In this document: one piece after another, positions 38,050-62,099 of the stretch
Numbering within the stretch: position 1 is the stretch's first letter
Layout of the letters: every line of letters starts with the position of its first letter
Assembly (NCBI GenBank): GCA_944548615.1
Contig: OX155978.1
Coordinates: 7,176,609-7,240,608 of the forward strand
Reading direction: 5' to 3'
Length of the DNA: 64,000 nucleotides
Source: Micropterix aruncella
Lineage: Eukaryota; Arthropoda; Insecta; Lepidoptera; Micropterigidae
Program-made: the position numbers and the translations under genes
The notes under the pieces: model-generated
What the model was told of the DNA's origin: nothing
Databases searched by the model: none
Seen by the model: the letters and a program-made list of their open reading frames with translations, nothing else

Positions 38050-38840
38050 TGGTATTATTACGTTTCTGGGGGGTGAGCAGTGGATTCCGGACTAACGAAC
38101 GGCTGTGGTAGGTTTAGGACAGCTGTCTTGCCACATGTGAGCGTCCATCTTACCACCCATTCACTCCCCCTTCGAAGCCATAGAATTTGAGATGCGGAAA
38201 TCGCGGTTTTAGATAATTTTTCTAAGAAGGAGTTGATTATTTTCCTGGAGAGACCAAGATCTTTAAAAAGGTGAAACAGAGATTTAGCTGGCAGGCCACG
38301 AGCGCCAACTTCCACCGCGTGAAGGTGAACAGTGAAGCCGTTCCTGGTGACGGCATTTGCGAGATCATAGTATTTATTTAATTTGTACTCGTGGTCTTTT
38401 GGGATATTTGATTCCCATGGAACAGTTAATTCTACGATAAGGGCCATCTTCCGAGATAGAGAGTAAAGAGTTATATCTGGACGCAGGGCTGTGCATCCGA
38501 GACTTTCAGGGAATTTATACTGCTTGGAGACCGAATCGACCTCCAGAATCCAATCTGAAGCTTTCTCGATTATTGAAATGTTTTTTGCCTTTAGAGCCAT
38601 CCCGCACAAACTGTATTGGGGGTTTGGACGGTACTGTCAAACCCTTGTTGGCACGAGCCACTGAGAGGCTAATTACCTCGCGAATAACCGCAAGGACTTT
38701 GTCGTGGCGGTAAGTGTACCGTCCTTGATCTAAGGCCACCTTGCAGCCAGCTAGAATATGCCTGGCTGTGCAAGGGGTATTGCTACAGAGGGGGCATGAA
38801 CTATCCTCGGCAAAGCTCCAACATTGGGAAAAATATCGAA
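38050..38840 (-). pseudogene. Retroelement C-terminus: zinc finger plus PD-(D/E)XK-like endonuclease
   Basis: Minus strand, two overlapping frames. 38515-38840 reads CPLCSNTPCTARHILAGCKV and GRYTYRHDKVLAVIREVI, a CCHC finger followed by a conserved link. 38058-38609, in another frame, reads TALRPDITLYSLSRKMALIV and ELTVPWESN, then EVGARGLPAKSL. The RPD...E-T-V arrangement resembles the restriction-like endonuclease of site-specific LINEs. A frameshift near 38590 breaks it. The reverse transcriptase that should precede it is missing. Confidence 0.55.
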
Positions 38841-39057
38841 GGGGTTTCTTATCCAGACGAAATATTTAACCTCAATATTATAAAAGTATCTGACAACATT
38901 TTCTTCCAGTAAAACCAAAGAATCACTTTTACCAATGAATCATCATATCCTAGAAATGGTTGCAGCGTCGACATTTCTAAAGCAGTGTCCGGAAACACGG
39001 ACGTGTTGTTCCCGTAGTTTTTTTTTTTTTTGTTTTTAGTAAATTTGAAAAACTTGA

Positions 39058-39330
39058 CTGATAAGTAATACTTTGACAAGCGTAGAGAGCGCTGCGCCAT
39101 CTAGCAATAGGTTAAATATCGCAAATAGGATATTTTACCTACTGCAAGATGGTGCAACGGAATCACCTCTTTGTATACTATTTTTTTAAACATTCAAATT
39201 TTCAAAAATTAAAAAACAAACGAAAACAAAAATTTCTTTTGTATTTCCCAAAAAAACCTTATTTGCTCGTACTGTTACAAGGTGTCACCCACTTCAAGGT
39301 GTCACTAATTAAATACTCACACTGTATAAC
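39058..39330. mobile_element. Family Q hairpin repeat, copy 1
   Basis: GCGCCATCTAGCAATAGG and, inverted, CCTACTGCAAGATGGTGC form an imperfect hairpin (about 39090-39160). The block continues with TTATTTGCTCGTACTG. Copy 2 at 53945-54235 has the same order. Confidence 0.55.
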
Positions 39331-39927
39331 AAAATAATAAGAGCTATGATATAAAAATTTCTTTATTTTATTTTGAAAAATGAAAAAAATATTTATTTGG
39401 AGCTGTTACAAAAAACATATAGAAAACTAAATAGACAATAATAATAACGATACAAATTTATAAACAAACGAAAAAACAATAGTAATGATCAAGTTATCAA
39501 GTAATTAATCTAAAATAAAACCAAAATATGACAAACATTTTCCTTTATTAATAGACTCTTATACTGGTCCTTAAATATTGCAATTGATCTCGATCGCAAT
39601 GCTATTCCCAAGCGAATCCATACAACTGCAGAGTAATAGGAGAAACTGTACTGGAAAGTTGTAGTTTTGTGCTTGTGTGTATGGCAAGTTGTTCGCATGC
39701 CCGTGTTGAATGAACGTGTCGGTTACGGGACCAAGTTATAATCGAGTAAAGATATCGCGGCTGTTTATTTACTACCTTGTGTACAAGGGCGCAAGATAAA
39801 GCTGCCTTCTTTTACTCATATTTAACATGGAAGCCTTCGCAAGGAATGGTGACACATGATATCGTAACGGCGAGTTTAGAACGCCAAGAAAAGATTAATT
39901 TATGTTCTTTTTGAAGTACCAGTAGAT
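39331..39927. other. Noncoding; possible LINE 3' debris on minus
   Basis: Short minus-strand frames (for example RNQRGEYSLVTLKNQQ at about 39960-40020) hint at an old LINE tail but are too short to classify. Confidence 0.25.
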
Positions 39928-39935
39928 ATTCTTTT

Positions 39936-40341
39936 GGTATTATTGCAGTATAGGTACCTCTTCTAGATTGTTGATTTTTTAACGTCACCAGACTATATTC
40001 ACCACGCTGATTCCGAATCTGCAATAATATTTATTCGGTCTCAATAAATAAGCGAGATATAGGCATTCAAAAAAGCGCCAAACCCATACATTTCGGTAGT
40101 TTTTTTTTTTAAATAATACATAAACACCTATTTGGCGGTAGGTTAGGTTAGGTTTTTTTAAAACAACCTTAAAAACTGAGGTAAAAAAAAATTTTTTTTT
40201 TTTTTTGTATGTAAATTTGGTTTTGAAAATTTACGCGTCCGAAGCTTTTTTCTTTCACATTTAGCATTACAATGATCTAACCTAGTAGTATTTTTTTGTT
40301 TTTTCGATTTCTGAGAAAGGTACCTATACTGCAATAATTCC
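39936..40341. mobile_element. hAT-type MITE (406 bp) with 8-bp TSD
   Basis: ATTCTTTT at 39928-39935 and 40342-40349. Inverted ends start GG(T/A)ATTATTGCAGTATAGG, and 21 bp match exactly (39939-39959 against 40318-40338). An 8-bp duplication is diagnostic of hAT. The interior has GGTTAGGTTAGG and A/T runs. No ORF. Confidence 0.88.
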
Positions 40342-40472
40342 ATTCTTTTTGAAGTCACTGATGTTTCGAGGAGTTTGCTTGCAATTCGCTAGATACGCCA
40401 GTCTGCCAATCCAGTTAGATCCGGAGTTTTGAAGGCATGCAGGGTTAAATTTCCTGAAACCGGCAACCGATT

Positions 40473-40835
40473 TCAAATCCGCACGACGAAAACGGGCGTA
40501 TGATTTAGGTCGGAGTTCACGACGTCCGAAGATCCCTCGCCGGAATTCCTGTACCTTTCCAGCATCTCGCTCAGAGGGCCCAAAAAGTCTTCGAATTCGG
40601 TCTCGGCGACCGCGCCAAGCACGTCCTCCGCAGAAATGGCATTCCTGTTCTGTTTCCTAGCTAACATAACGGCCGTGGACGTCAAATACTGCACGAAGAT
40701 CGGCGTCGCTTGGACGAAAACGCTCCGCGCGTCTTTGTGGATGCTCGCGCCTTCCGGCAACGCATCTCGGAGGATTCTATTAATAATGGCCACCGGGAGA
40801 GTTATATCTTCTGTCATCTTATTACGTTTTTGCAA
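40473..40835 (-). CDS. POLE3: DNA polymerase epsilon subunit 3 / CHRAC histone-fold protein
   Basis: 120 codons; the likely start is the internal Met (MTEDITLPVAIINRILRDAL, ATG at 40817-40815), with MQKRNK as an upstream alternative. The histone fold spans about residues 10-85: ALPEGASIHKDARSVFVQAT, then IFVQYLTSTAVMLARKQNRN and ISAEDVLGAVAETEFEDFL. This matches POLE3/Chrac-14/Dpb4, which pairs with POLE4 in polymerase epsilon and with a CHRAC15/16-type partner in the ACF/CHRAC remodeller. The C-terminal tail is short and acidic-poor (ends TPVFVVRI), unlike the Lys-rich vertebrate tail. It is intronless and more GC-rich than its flanks. I see no poly(A) tail or duplication proving a retrocopy. 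Confidence 0.88.
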   Translation of the reverse strand: MQKRNKMTEDITLPVAIINRILRDALPEGASIHKDARSVFVQATPIFVQYLTSTAVMLARKQNRNAISAEDVLGAVAETEFEDFLGPLSEMLERYRNSGEGSSDVVNSDLNHTPVFVVRI

Positions 40836-41295
40836 AAAAAATATACCACTGAATTATACAGCTCTGTTTATGAACGAAAAGCAGCGGCCAATTTTAAGGT
40901 TAGACTTTCTTTTGACGTTTATGTTGTTATGCTTTGCCGTAAATTGCGACCCAGTCTTTTCTGTACTCTTGAATTGGCAATTCTATCTAATGGCGGATTT
41001 TACAAGACACATTTAATTTTGTTTATTTTTATCGGCTTCGCCAAACAGAACGCGTACCGCCGCGTTAAGCTTTACTATAATATAGAGCGTACCGCAGATC
41101 GATAAGTCTTTGGAAAGTTTCTCGCAGATAAAAAGAGTATGGATACACAACATTAATAAATTTAAAAAAAGAAATTAGGAGAATATCACCGTTTGTGTCG
41201 GAAGATTTCATCACAGGAATCGATCGTTTTTTTTTTATTTTATTTATTTATTTATAGTATTACACAAGTTCGTTTGTACAGTTTACCATATCAGT

Positions 41296-41526
<231 letters not shown>

Positions 41527-41613
41527 CTTGACGACGGCTGAGCCGAAATATTGATATACATTTTATAACAATCATTAATATTTAAGAAACACTAATCGCC
41601 TATTATTTTCCAG

Positions 41614-41702
41614 CATTCATTCTCGTCTCGCTTTGTTGTGTTGCCGCTGTAGGAGACATTCAGGTTCCAATACCACAGCAGGAAACACCTAGCAAATACT
41701 GA
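41614..41702 (+). CDS. Possible last exon of a small secreted peptide gene
   Basis: After an acceptor (TATTATTTTCCAG) the frame reads FILVSLCCVAAVGDIQVPIP, then QQETPSKY and a stop. This looks like the end of a signal peptide followed by a short mature peptide. A TAATAAAC poly(A)-like signal is at about 41792. No first exon was identified upstream, where (TA)n intervenes, so this is tentative. Confidence 0.35.
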
Positions 41703-41820
41703 AAGAAGAGAAGAAAAAGGCGTGGAGTCACTCCTGGTCACCACAGACCAGATAAGTGCCCTTTCATTATTTTATCATTTCATTTATTTAGTAATAAACA
41801 TAATTTCAATTTGAAAAAAT

Positions 41821-41826
<6 letters not shown>

Positions 41827-41868
<42 letters not shown>
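41827..41868. repeat. (TA)n tract left of the 4.1-kb transposon
   Basis: About 42 bp of TA directly before the terminal inverted repeat. The matching right-hand tract is 45957-46162. Confidence 0.9.
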
Positions 41869-41871
<3 letters not shown>

Positions 41872-42329
41872 CGCTTGAAAGGCAATCCTTACTAAGCGAC
41901 ACAAATACGTAAAATGAGTTATATATACCTACCATTCGAAACGTCAGATTTTTCTGCGTCGTTTAGTCTTAGTATCATAGGTCTAAGATGAGTTTACTGT
42001 CGCTTAGATATTGTGAGATTTCCGTCAAATCTCCAATCTTGTGCTTACTAACCGACAAAAAAATAGTGATTTTTAAGATATCCGGCAGTTATAACATTCT
42101 AATAATTGGAAATATGAACTTAGTCGAATTTTCATGTATTTTTTTTTCCATTTATTTGCATTTACCTATATTGACTTGTTTTGAAATTTCCGTTTGAAAC
42201 CACTCAGTAGATTGTACCTAAATAAAGTAATTGTAAATTGTACGGTTATATATTTTAACTGGATAAAATATTTTGTGACAGTGTCATTTGTATAATTTAA
42301 CTTAAAATAAAGTAAAAGAATATTGAAGC

Positions 42330-42476
42330 TTAGATACTTTTACTTGTATAACATAATATTGCGTTTTCATCCTTAGATATTTTTACTTGATATCTTTTTC
42401 TATTAATTATGTCGGTTAGATAATCTTACCTGATTTATTTAGATGGTTAAGTATTGCGCTTAGATATATTTACCCG
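42330..42476 (+). promoter_or_regulatory. Left subterminal iterons of the 4.1-kb transposon
   Basis: Four 17-bp repeats at 42330-42346, 42373-42389, 42416-42432 and 42460-42476, spaced 43, 43 and 44 bp start to start. Consensus TTAGATANNTTTACYTG. The regular spacing of about four helical turns suggests bound transposase or a regulator. Confidence 0.8.
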
Positions 42477-42576
42477 TTCACATAATATAATTTCTTGTCG
42501 CTAAGAAACTGCGTGAGTTTAAAATACGTCGCTTGTGTATGCGCAACATATCGCGTGTCACGTATCGGCGGGATGA

Positions 42577-44755
42577 CATTCGGGCGCTTGGCGTCGCTTA
42601 GTGAGGACGGATGATCACGATTTTATTATCAGCTTAACAGTTGAGTCGGAAATTGAAGAACCATCTTTGAATGATCACCAAGTCGAAACACATACACAAT
42701 ATAAATCCCTATCGTTAGATCACGAAGTACCATCTACATCGGCTGGTCCAATTAAAGAATCTAATGTATCAAATCCAATTAAAAGTAAAGTGGGTAAGAG
42801 AAAATCTAAGAAAGATATTAAATATATTGATTATATGTCAGATCAACAGGATTTTTCTACTTTTTATGGTGATGTAACTGATTCAGATAATTGGTCAGAA
42901 GGACAAGAAGTAACATCAGAAGATGATTTGCAAGCAGGAACAAAGAAAGTTAAAAGGAATAAAAGGCACACTAAAAAGATTATAAAATCAAACAGCGAAG
43001 CCGATACCCAAGATGAAATAGTCGGAGAATCTGCGAACAGAATAAAAAAATCAAATTCGAGAAAAGAACGGTCTAAAAATAAAAATTCTGGTCAAGAATA
43101 TATAACAAAGAAAGGAGTAATTGTACCAGCGAAAACTATATTGGCTAATCCTTGCTTTGGCAAGAATTGTGGCAACGACTGCGGGTCTGTGTCTGAAGAA
43201 AGAAGGGAGAGCTTATTTTTTTTTTTGGAATCTTGACAAACTACGTCGCCGTGATTGGTTAGTATCTCTGTCTCAAAGGGAAAATATTAAACGGAAACGC
43301 ACGGATTCTGATAAGCGTAACTATACTATCAAATATTTTATCAACGAAGGAGAAGGTAGAAGATATGTTTGCCAACAATTTTTAGCAGCCACTCTGAACA
43401 TTTCTGATAAAACAATTTACAGTATTGTTAAAAACGCTTCTTGGGGGTGTGCAAAAGAGGATATGAGAGGGAAATGTGAACCACCGAATAAGACTAAAGA
43501 ATCCACTATAGATGCCGTTAAAAGATTCATTGAAAATTTACCAGCCGTTCCTTCGCACTACTGTCGTCAAGACTCGAGCAAAGTTTATCTTTCCCAAGAA
43601 TATAAAAATATCTCCAACTTATTCAAACTTTACAAAAAGCACTATGTGAATCAGGGCATGGACATAGTAAGTGAGAGAATTTTTCATAAAATATTCCAAG
43701 ATAACTTTAACATTGGATTCCATATACCTAAAAAAGATAAGTGCCTTAAGTGTCTTAAATATGAAAAAAATGATAATCCCGAAATGCAAAAAGAAAAGCA
43801 AGAACATGACATAGAAAAAGAAGAAAGTTATGCCCGTTTTAAAGTCCACAAAAATATTTATAGAAATGATCCTTCAACTCTTTGTGCTAGTTTCGATCTC
43901 GAAAAAGTACTTAACACACCTTTTGCACAATCTATGCTTTTGTACTACAGCAGAAAGTTAGCAGTGTATAATTTTTGTGTTTATGAAAATGGAACTCGTA
44001 AAGTTTTCTGTTACTACTGGGACGAGAGCAATGGTAAACGTGGCGCTAACGAGATTGCATCTATATTGCACAAATATATTCAGTCGGTGGATGCCAGAGG
44101 AAACGTCACTCGATTACTTCTTTATTGCGACTGTTGTCCGGGCCAAAATCGCAACCGTACTGTATTGGCAATGTTGCATTCATCATTACAGGAGTGTAAA
44201 AATGTCGACACTATTCAAATAAACTTTCTGTTGACTGGACATACTTACATGCCCGTAGATACTGTGCATGCTATTATTGAAAACAGATTGAAGAATACGA
44301 CTGTTTACGCACCATTACAATGGTTTACAGTTTTTGCAACGGCTAGGCAGGATCCATCGCCTTTTGAGGTAGAAAGACTGAGCTATGAAGATTTTTATAG
44401 ATGGGATAGTATTAGTGACAAGTATTTTAAAGGCAACCTAACTGGAAAAATAAGCAAGATCCGTATTATGACCTTCAGAAAGAACAAGCTAAGCATTAAA
44501 TACAAAACATCCATGAATGCCACTGCGGCGTCCTTTGATGTTGAAGTCCAGTCTAAAGCAAAGGTATCTCTTTTACCTAGTTACAGATCTCAGCTACCCA
44601 TATCAAAAGCTAAATATGATGATTTAGTCAAACTTTGCACAAACAAAGTAATTCCTAATTGCTTCAAACATGAATTTGTGAATATTCCACGTGCAACAAA
44701 TGTCAAAGATTGTTTACCTGAATCAGACATTGAAGATAGTGATTTTAATATATAA
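42577..44755 (+). pseudogene. DDE-like transposase of the 4.1-kb transposon (two frames)
   Basis: Part 1, 42577-43236: acidic, Ser/Lys-rich N-terminus with NPCFGKNCGNDCGSVSEERR. It has no in-frame ATG near its start, and CTTAG at 42600 could be a splice acceptor. Part 2, 43121-44755, carries the Cys pair KDKCLKCLKY and candidate catalytic acids in CASFDLEKV (D1), LLLYCDCCPGQNRNRT (D2) and GHTYMPVDTVHAIIE (D/E). An 11-T run at 43216-43226 separates the frames (+1). Without that shift the protein would be about 700 aa. Similar GQN and GHT-M-D-HA-IE patterns occur, as I recall, in uncharacterised aphid and cnidarian transposases. Apart from the T-run shift the frame is open, so decay is slight. 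Confidence 0.75.
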
Positions 44756-45574
44756 AATTAGGTAAATAACAAAATCTCAAGTTGCAAAATATAAACCTGC
44801 TGTTATTTGTAAGAATGTCATTAGGTTTTTTATTGTGTTCAAAAGTTTAACAGTATGATATAATTTAGGTTACTGTATACTATGATACTTTATGTAATTG
44901 TAATGCAGAGCACTAGCTCTATTTTCGTATGGTCTTTAAAGACTGATACTAATTATGGCAAGTACATTTATAAATATTATTGTGTAAGCAATCATTTTTG
45001 TGCACTTTTCTGACATTGCTGATTTTACTCTAAGTACCTAACTATTTTATTATTTTACGGCCAATTGTTATTTGTGTGTCTTTTTTTTAAATATTTATTT
45101 GGTCTGGCTCTTTTAAACTTAAAATTAGGTCAACTTTGCAAAACTTCGAAACCCTTTTTGCAAAGTTGGCTTAATTTTAAACTAAAAGCCCTGGACTAAA
45201 TAATCAGTGTTTTCTATGTGATACAAATTAGTTTGATATAATTTGAAATATGCAGATTCTGATTATGATGGCGTAATTTATAAATGCGAAAACAATAATT
45301 GTTAAATTACAAAAAAATACCTATCGATCTCATACTTAATGTTAATAAGTACCATTTAGTTTCTCTATCATTAATGTAAGGTCCTTACAAAAAAGGGCGT
45401 TTTTTAATTTTCAATAAAGATTTTTATTAAATAAAAATAATTTTCATTTATTTCCTTGCACGATAATAATTTAGTAATTTTGGTTAAATATTTTATTAAT
45501 TACGAAGGGAGGTTGAGGGTAATTTTAATACCTACGATAAATTTTCAACAAAAAGAAACATCTTTCAATAATGT

Positions 45575-45717
45575 TTAGATAGATTTACTTGATTTATTTA
45601 AAAAAAATAAACCTTTTTAGATAAATATTACTGTACCTAAATTTTAAATTTTGTGAATTTGCCTCTTTTTACATGTAAATGCAAACCATTTAATAATATC
45701 TTAGATAATTTTACCTG
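45575..45717 (+). promoter_or_regulatory. Right subterminal iterons of the 4.1-kb transposon
   Basis: Three copies at 45575-45591, 45617-45633 (diverged) and 45701-45717, in the same orientation as the left set rather than inverted. Confidence 0.7.
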
Positions 45718-45952
45718 TTTATCAAATGAGATTTTTTTTATCTAAGCGACATAAACTACTTCAAATACGAGTGTTAGGTGACCTATTTTAATATCTTGGA
45801 TAGCTATAAAAATAACATATATATGTCTGTTAAAATTATTTCAATCCAACAAATAGGTGAATTTAAAATATATTTTTTTTAAATATTTTAACTTTAAATC
45901 ACTCTCCTGTAAAGTTTACTCAATGTCGCTTAGTAAGGATTGCCTTTCAAGC

Positions 45953-47195
<1,243 letters not shown>

Positions 47196-47197
47196 TA

Positions 47198-47515
47198 CTT
47201 ATTTATTAGTTTCAGATATTATTCAAGAGCATAACATACGAATCCAATTCGCCCTTGAATATTAAAGCTAGAGTGTAAGTTTAAAAATAAATGACTTACA
47301 TAACTAAATTAATGCTAACATTGAACACGAAAAAAACATAAAAATATAAAACTAAATAAAAGTCAGATTATGATAAACATGAGATAGCAGGGAGTTGCCT
47401 TTTTAGATGCCAAAGGGATATACAAAAGATGTCTATTTCTGTGGGTAAGGAATTAAGAAGAGCTATGACCCTTCCCACTGGCCTGTCTACAAAAATATGG
47501 ACAAAGATATTGAAA
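47198..47515 (-). mobile_element. Family C dispersed repeat, copy 1
   Basis: ATTATTCAAGAGCATAACAT, AATTCGCCCTTGAATATTAA and TTCCCACTGGCCTGTCTAC recur at 63011-63330. The left edge is TTATTTATTAG, which could be the reverse of a LINE tail. Noncoding. Confidence 0.6.
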
Positions 47516-47940
47516 TTATGAACAAAGATATTGAAGATGATTGTATGCAGGATGAGTTTTTTATTAGTGACATCCTTGAAGTGGGTGAATCAGTACGAGC
47601 ACGTAAGCATCTTTTAATAAAAAACTTGGCTTGAGCTACTAAGCAATACTTAAGCTCGAGCAATACTTAAGCTCGATAAGACGAACGAATGATCATGCAT
47701 CTACCTACAGGCTTATTATGACCAGCCCTGGATCTAAGGGAGGGGTGGGGTGGAGGGGGTAAACGCAAATTGCCCCGAGCGGCAATATTTAAGGGGGCGT
47801 CAAATGCATGCGTTTGAAAAAAAACTTGTTTTTCTAAAGCGATGCTATGCGCTATAGTGATAAAAGGTTTTTTGGCGCATGGCCACGGCGCATCGTACCT
47901 ACTATCGATTGTTTATTTGAACTTGGAACGCATCCTAAAG

Positions 47941-48808
47941 GTGCATTTACACGGGCAATTTTATGAGCAATAATTGCCCGGCAACAGTCGTCGGAGGTAG
48001 TGTAGCAATTAATGGGGCAACTAGAGTTGTCAACTACAACGGGCGAACCCGTCACCTCGGGAAGTTTTAACGAAATGGAATTCAAAGATCGCATGTTGAA
48101 GAAAGACGAATGGGCTGCTATTGGCCTTCAGTTACAAGTATCTCACGATGACGTAGCAAAAAATACGAAATCGTCGGAAATTCTAAATTAGACTTAGACT
48201 TTAGACAGAAATCAAAGGGTTGGGGCAAGTTTTCTAGGTGCAGAAATTGGATCCTTCATATTGGTCATCTGTTTGATAATTAATGGACCAACTTTATTTA
48301 AAATTAATTCAAAATCAGTTCGGGACATTCTGGTTAAGTTTTTGAATAATAAATCATGCAATTCGTTGCTCAATAAAGATGGCTTTCGTCTTGCTAGATA
48401 TGTTCGCATCCAAATTTGTCTATTACTTTTCCTTTTTTTAGTTTTAACCGCCCTGCCTATACGAACGTATGTGTTACGTCCGCTATATTATCATATTGAA
48501 AAATGTATATAAAAATACATATATAAAAATTATATATGAACAAATTTATATAAAACCGATATATAAAAACCGCTTATAATATACACCCTTGTCCATAGCC
48601 AGCAGTTGCTCAACTGAATTGCTAGTGTATGAATGATATGCCCAGTTGGTCCATATCGCTCAAAGATGCTCCATATCGCTCAACTTGGTATGGCAGAATT
48701 CTTAGCAACAATTGCTACATGTTGGTATTGCAGTAAATTGCTTGACGTTGCGTGACGTCATAATTGACCATATTGCCTAGGATTGAGCAATTGCCCGTGT
48801 ATTGAACG
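47941..48808. mobile_element. PIF/Harbinger remnant
   Basis: The left end GCATTTACACGGGCAATT and the right end GCAATTGCCCGTGTATTG are inverted around ACACGGGCAATT. Inside are two coding scraps: plus-strand 48075-48191, reading FKDRMLKKDEWAAIGLQLQV (MADF/Myb-like); and minus-strand 48212-48409, reading LFKNLTRMSRTDFELILNKV (HARBI1-like transposase N-terminus). Autonomous PIF/Harbinger elements encode exactly such a pair. A family A 3'-end piece is inserted at about 48018-48075. Confidence 0.65.
48018..48075 (-). mobile_element. Family A, minimal 3'-end copy
   Basis: GTTGTCAACTACAACGGGCG then CCCGTCACCTCGGGAAGTTT, the last about 55 bp of the family only. Extreme 5' truncation. Confidence 0.7.
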
Positions 48809-49050
48809 CGTGCGCAGTCTGGATGATGTTTCTGCCAGGGGAATTCTGATCGAGTCTAGAGAAAATTCTCCCTACAGAGTGGCAGGGGCTACGAGCGGGT
48901 TTTTATGCTCCGGTCACAAAATCCCTACCCAGTATACTTGATTCGAGTGTTTTTTTAATCATTGATCTCCAATGCTGGAAGGTAGGGGTGCCAGTATAAG
49001 GTTTTAGCCCCGGCTGATCATCACCCTCGACTATCTCGTTTTAACAATTA

Positions 49051-49312
49051 ACCCTTCAGGCCTCGGCCCCTCAGCCGATTGACAAGTTGATGTCCCAAAA
49101 AATTTTAGTAAAAAATAGTAAAAAATTGAATTATGACACTGTCTCACCAAAACATTAATTAATGCCTAACCACTGTATCCATAATTAAAATAAAACATAT
49201 TAACACAATAAAACATATTAAAATTAAATAAAGTAAATGAAAATAAAACTAAAACGGAGTCGTCACGCTGCATCGTGTTTTGACCGATATCGGCCAATCG
49301 GGGCTTGAGGGG
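49051..49312. mobile_element. TTAA-flanked MITE, family E, copy 3, next to the Gmer stop codon
   Basis: TTAA at 49047-49050 and 49313-49316. The stop codon of the fucose synthase gene occupies 49320-49322, so only three bases separate the two. Transcripts must run through the MITE unless they end within it. Confidence 0.93.
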
Positions 49313-49319
49313 TTAAATA

Positions 49320-61232
<11,913 letters not shown>

Positions 61233-61264
61233 CTGGAAAAAAGAAAATTGAGAGGATTAAGTCA

Positions 61265-61475
61265 GGGCGTCGACAGCTCTACTTGTCTGTGTGTGTGTGT
61301 GTGTGTGGGTGTGTGTGTGTGTGTGTATTCCTCCACAATAGCGGCCAAACGCTTCATCCGATTGAGCTGAAATTCGGCATGCAAGCATCATTCATTCATG
61401 GCAAAGAGTTCAAAAGATTGTGGTCGAAATTGGCCCACCAGGGGACGCGCTAGTCATTCTTCAATCTTGAAATTT
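61265..61475 (-). mobile_element. Family B dispersed repeat, copy 4, with (GT)n tract
   Basis: Reverse complement of the family: GCCGAATTTCAGCTCAATCG and ATGAAGCGTTTGG, with a (GT)n tract at 61287-61327. Just upstream of the Gmer start codon, on the other side from copy 3. Confidence 0.65.
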
Positions 61476-61639
61476 TCTAGGTAGAGGCTTAAAATTCGTT
61501 ACATAGATGTCTTGTTGGACCGAAATTACGTTGTGAAATTTTGATTGAATTATCTAGTATATAAAACGACGCAAATAATATTTATGGTCCGCCATATTTA
61601 AGATAATACTGCAACATTTTAGGAAAAATACCATTTCAA

Positions 61640-61745
61640 TACCACGGAAAAATTATACTACGAATTGGCGCGCGAAGGGGGGGAGGGGAGTTTGCTAGGA
61701 TGTTTATCTACTTGCCGGAAAAGTCGTGGGGTGACACAACCGATT
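61640..61745. repeat. Repeat shared, inverted, with 59470-59525
   Basis: GTCGTGGGGTGACACAACCG here is the inverse of CGGTTGTGTCACCCCAAGAC at 59486. Both are followed by poly-C/G and CAAGTAGA-type sequence. Two copies of one element flank Gmer exon 1. A further trace is GATGACACAACCG at 52075. Confidence 0.5.
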
Positions 61746-61755
61746 TTTAATATGA

Positions 61756-62094
61756 TTGAATAAAAATGGTTTTAATTATCATCAAGGAACATTAACTTTG
61801 CGATCATTTTGCATGTCGCCGTGTCTGATTCTTTTCCCTTTTCCGTTTACTTATAAACTTAAAAAGTTATTTTTTAAATTATTTAATATGACGTATACTA
61901 CTACAACAACTACCAATAAGTCACCGGTCATCTCTACAATAGCTCCAGAAAAACCTCAAACATCATCACAAGCCATAACTACCAATTTCATAAATGACAG
62001 TGTGGAAAAACGAACTAAATCCGAAAAAAATAGCTCTGCAATATTGAGTACAAATTTAACAATGACAGCCATTGCTGTGTTGGCGATTAATTAA
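61756..62094 (+). other. Unassigned Thr/Ser-rich ORF
   Basis: The later part (MTYTTTTTTNKSPVISTIAP to TNLTMTAIAVLAIN) is Thr/Ser-rich and ends in a hydrophobic stretch, as in GPI-anchored or mucin-like tails. There is no signal peptide in frame and no family motif. It could be a 3' exon or chance. Confidence 0.2.
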
Positions 62095-62099
62095 TTTAT

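Noticed and set aside
43619..44222. Small ORFs overlapping the transposase
   Set aside because: Out-of-frame shadows of the 544-codon frame.
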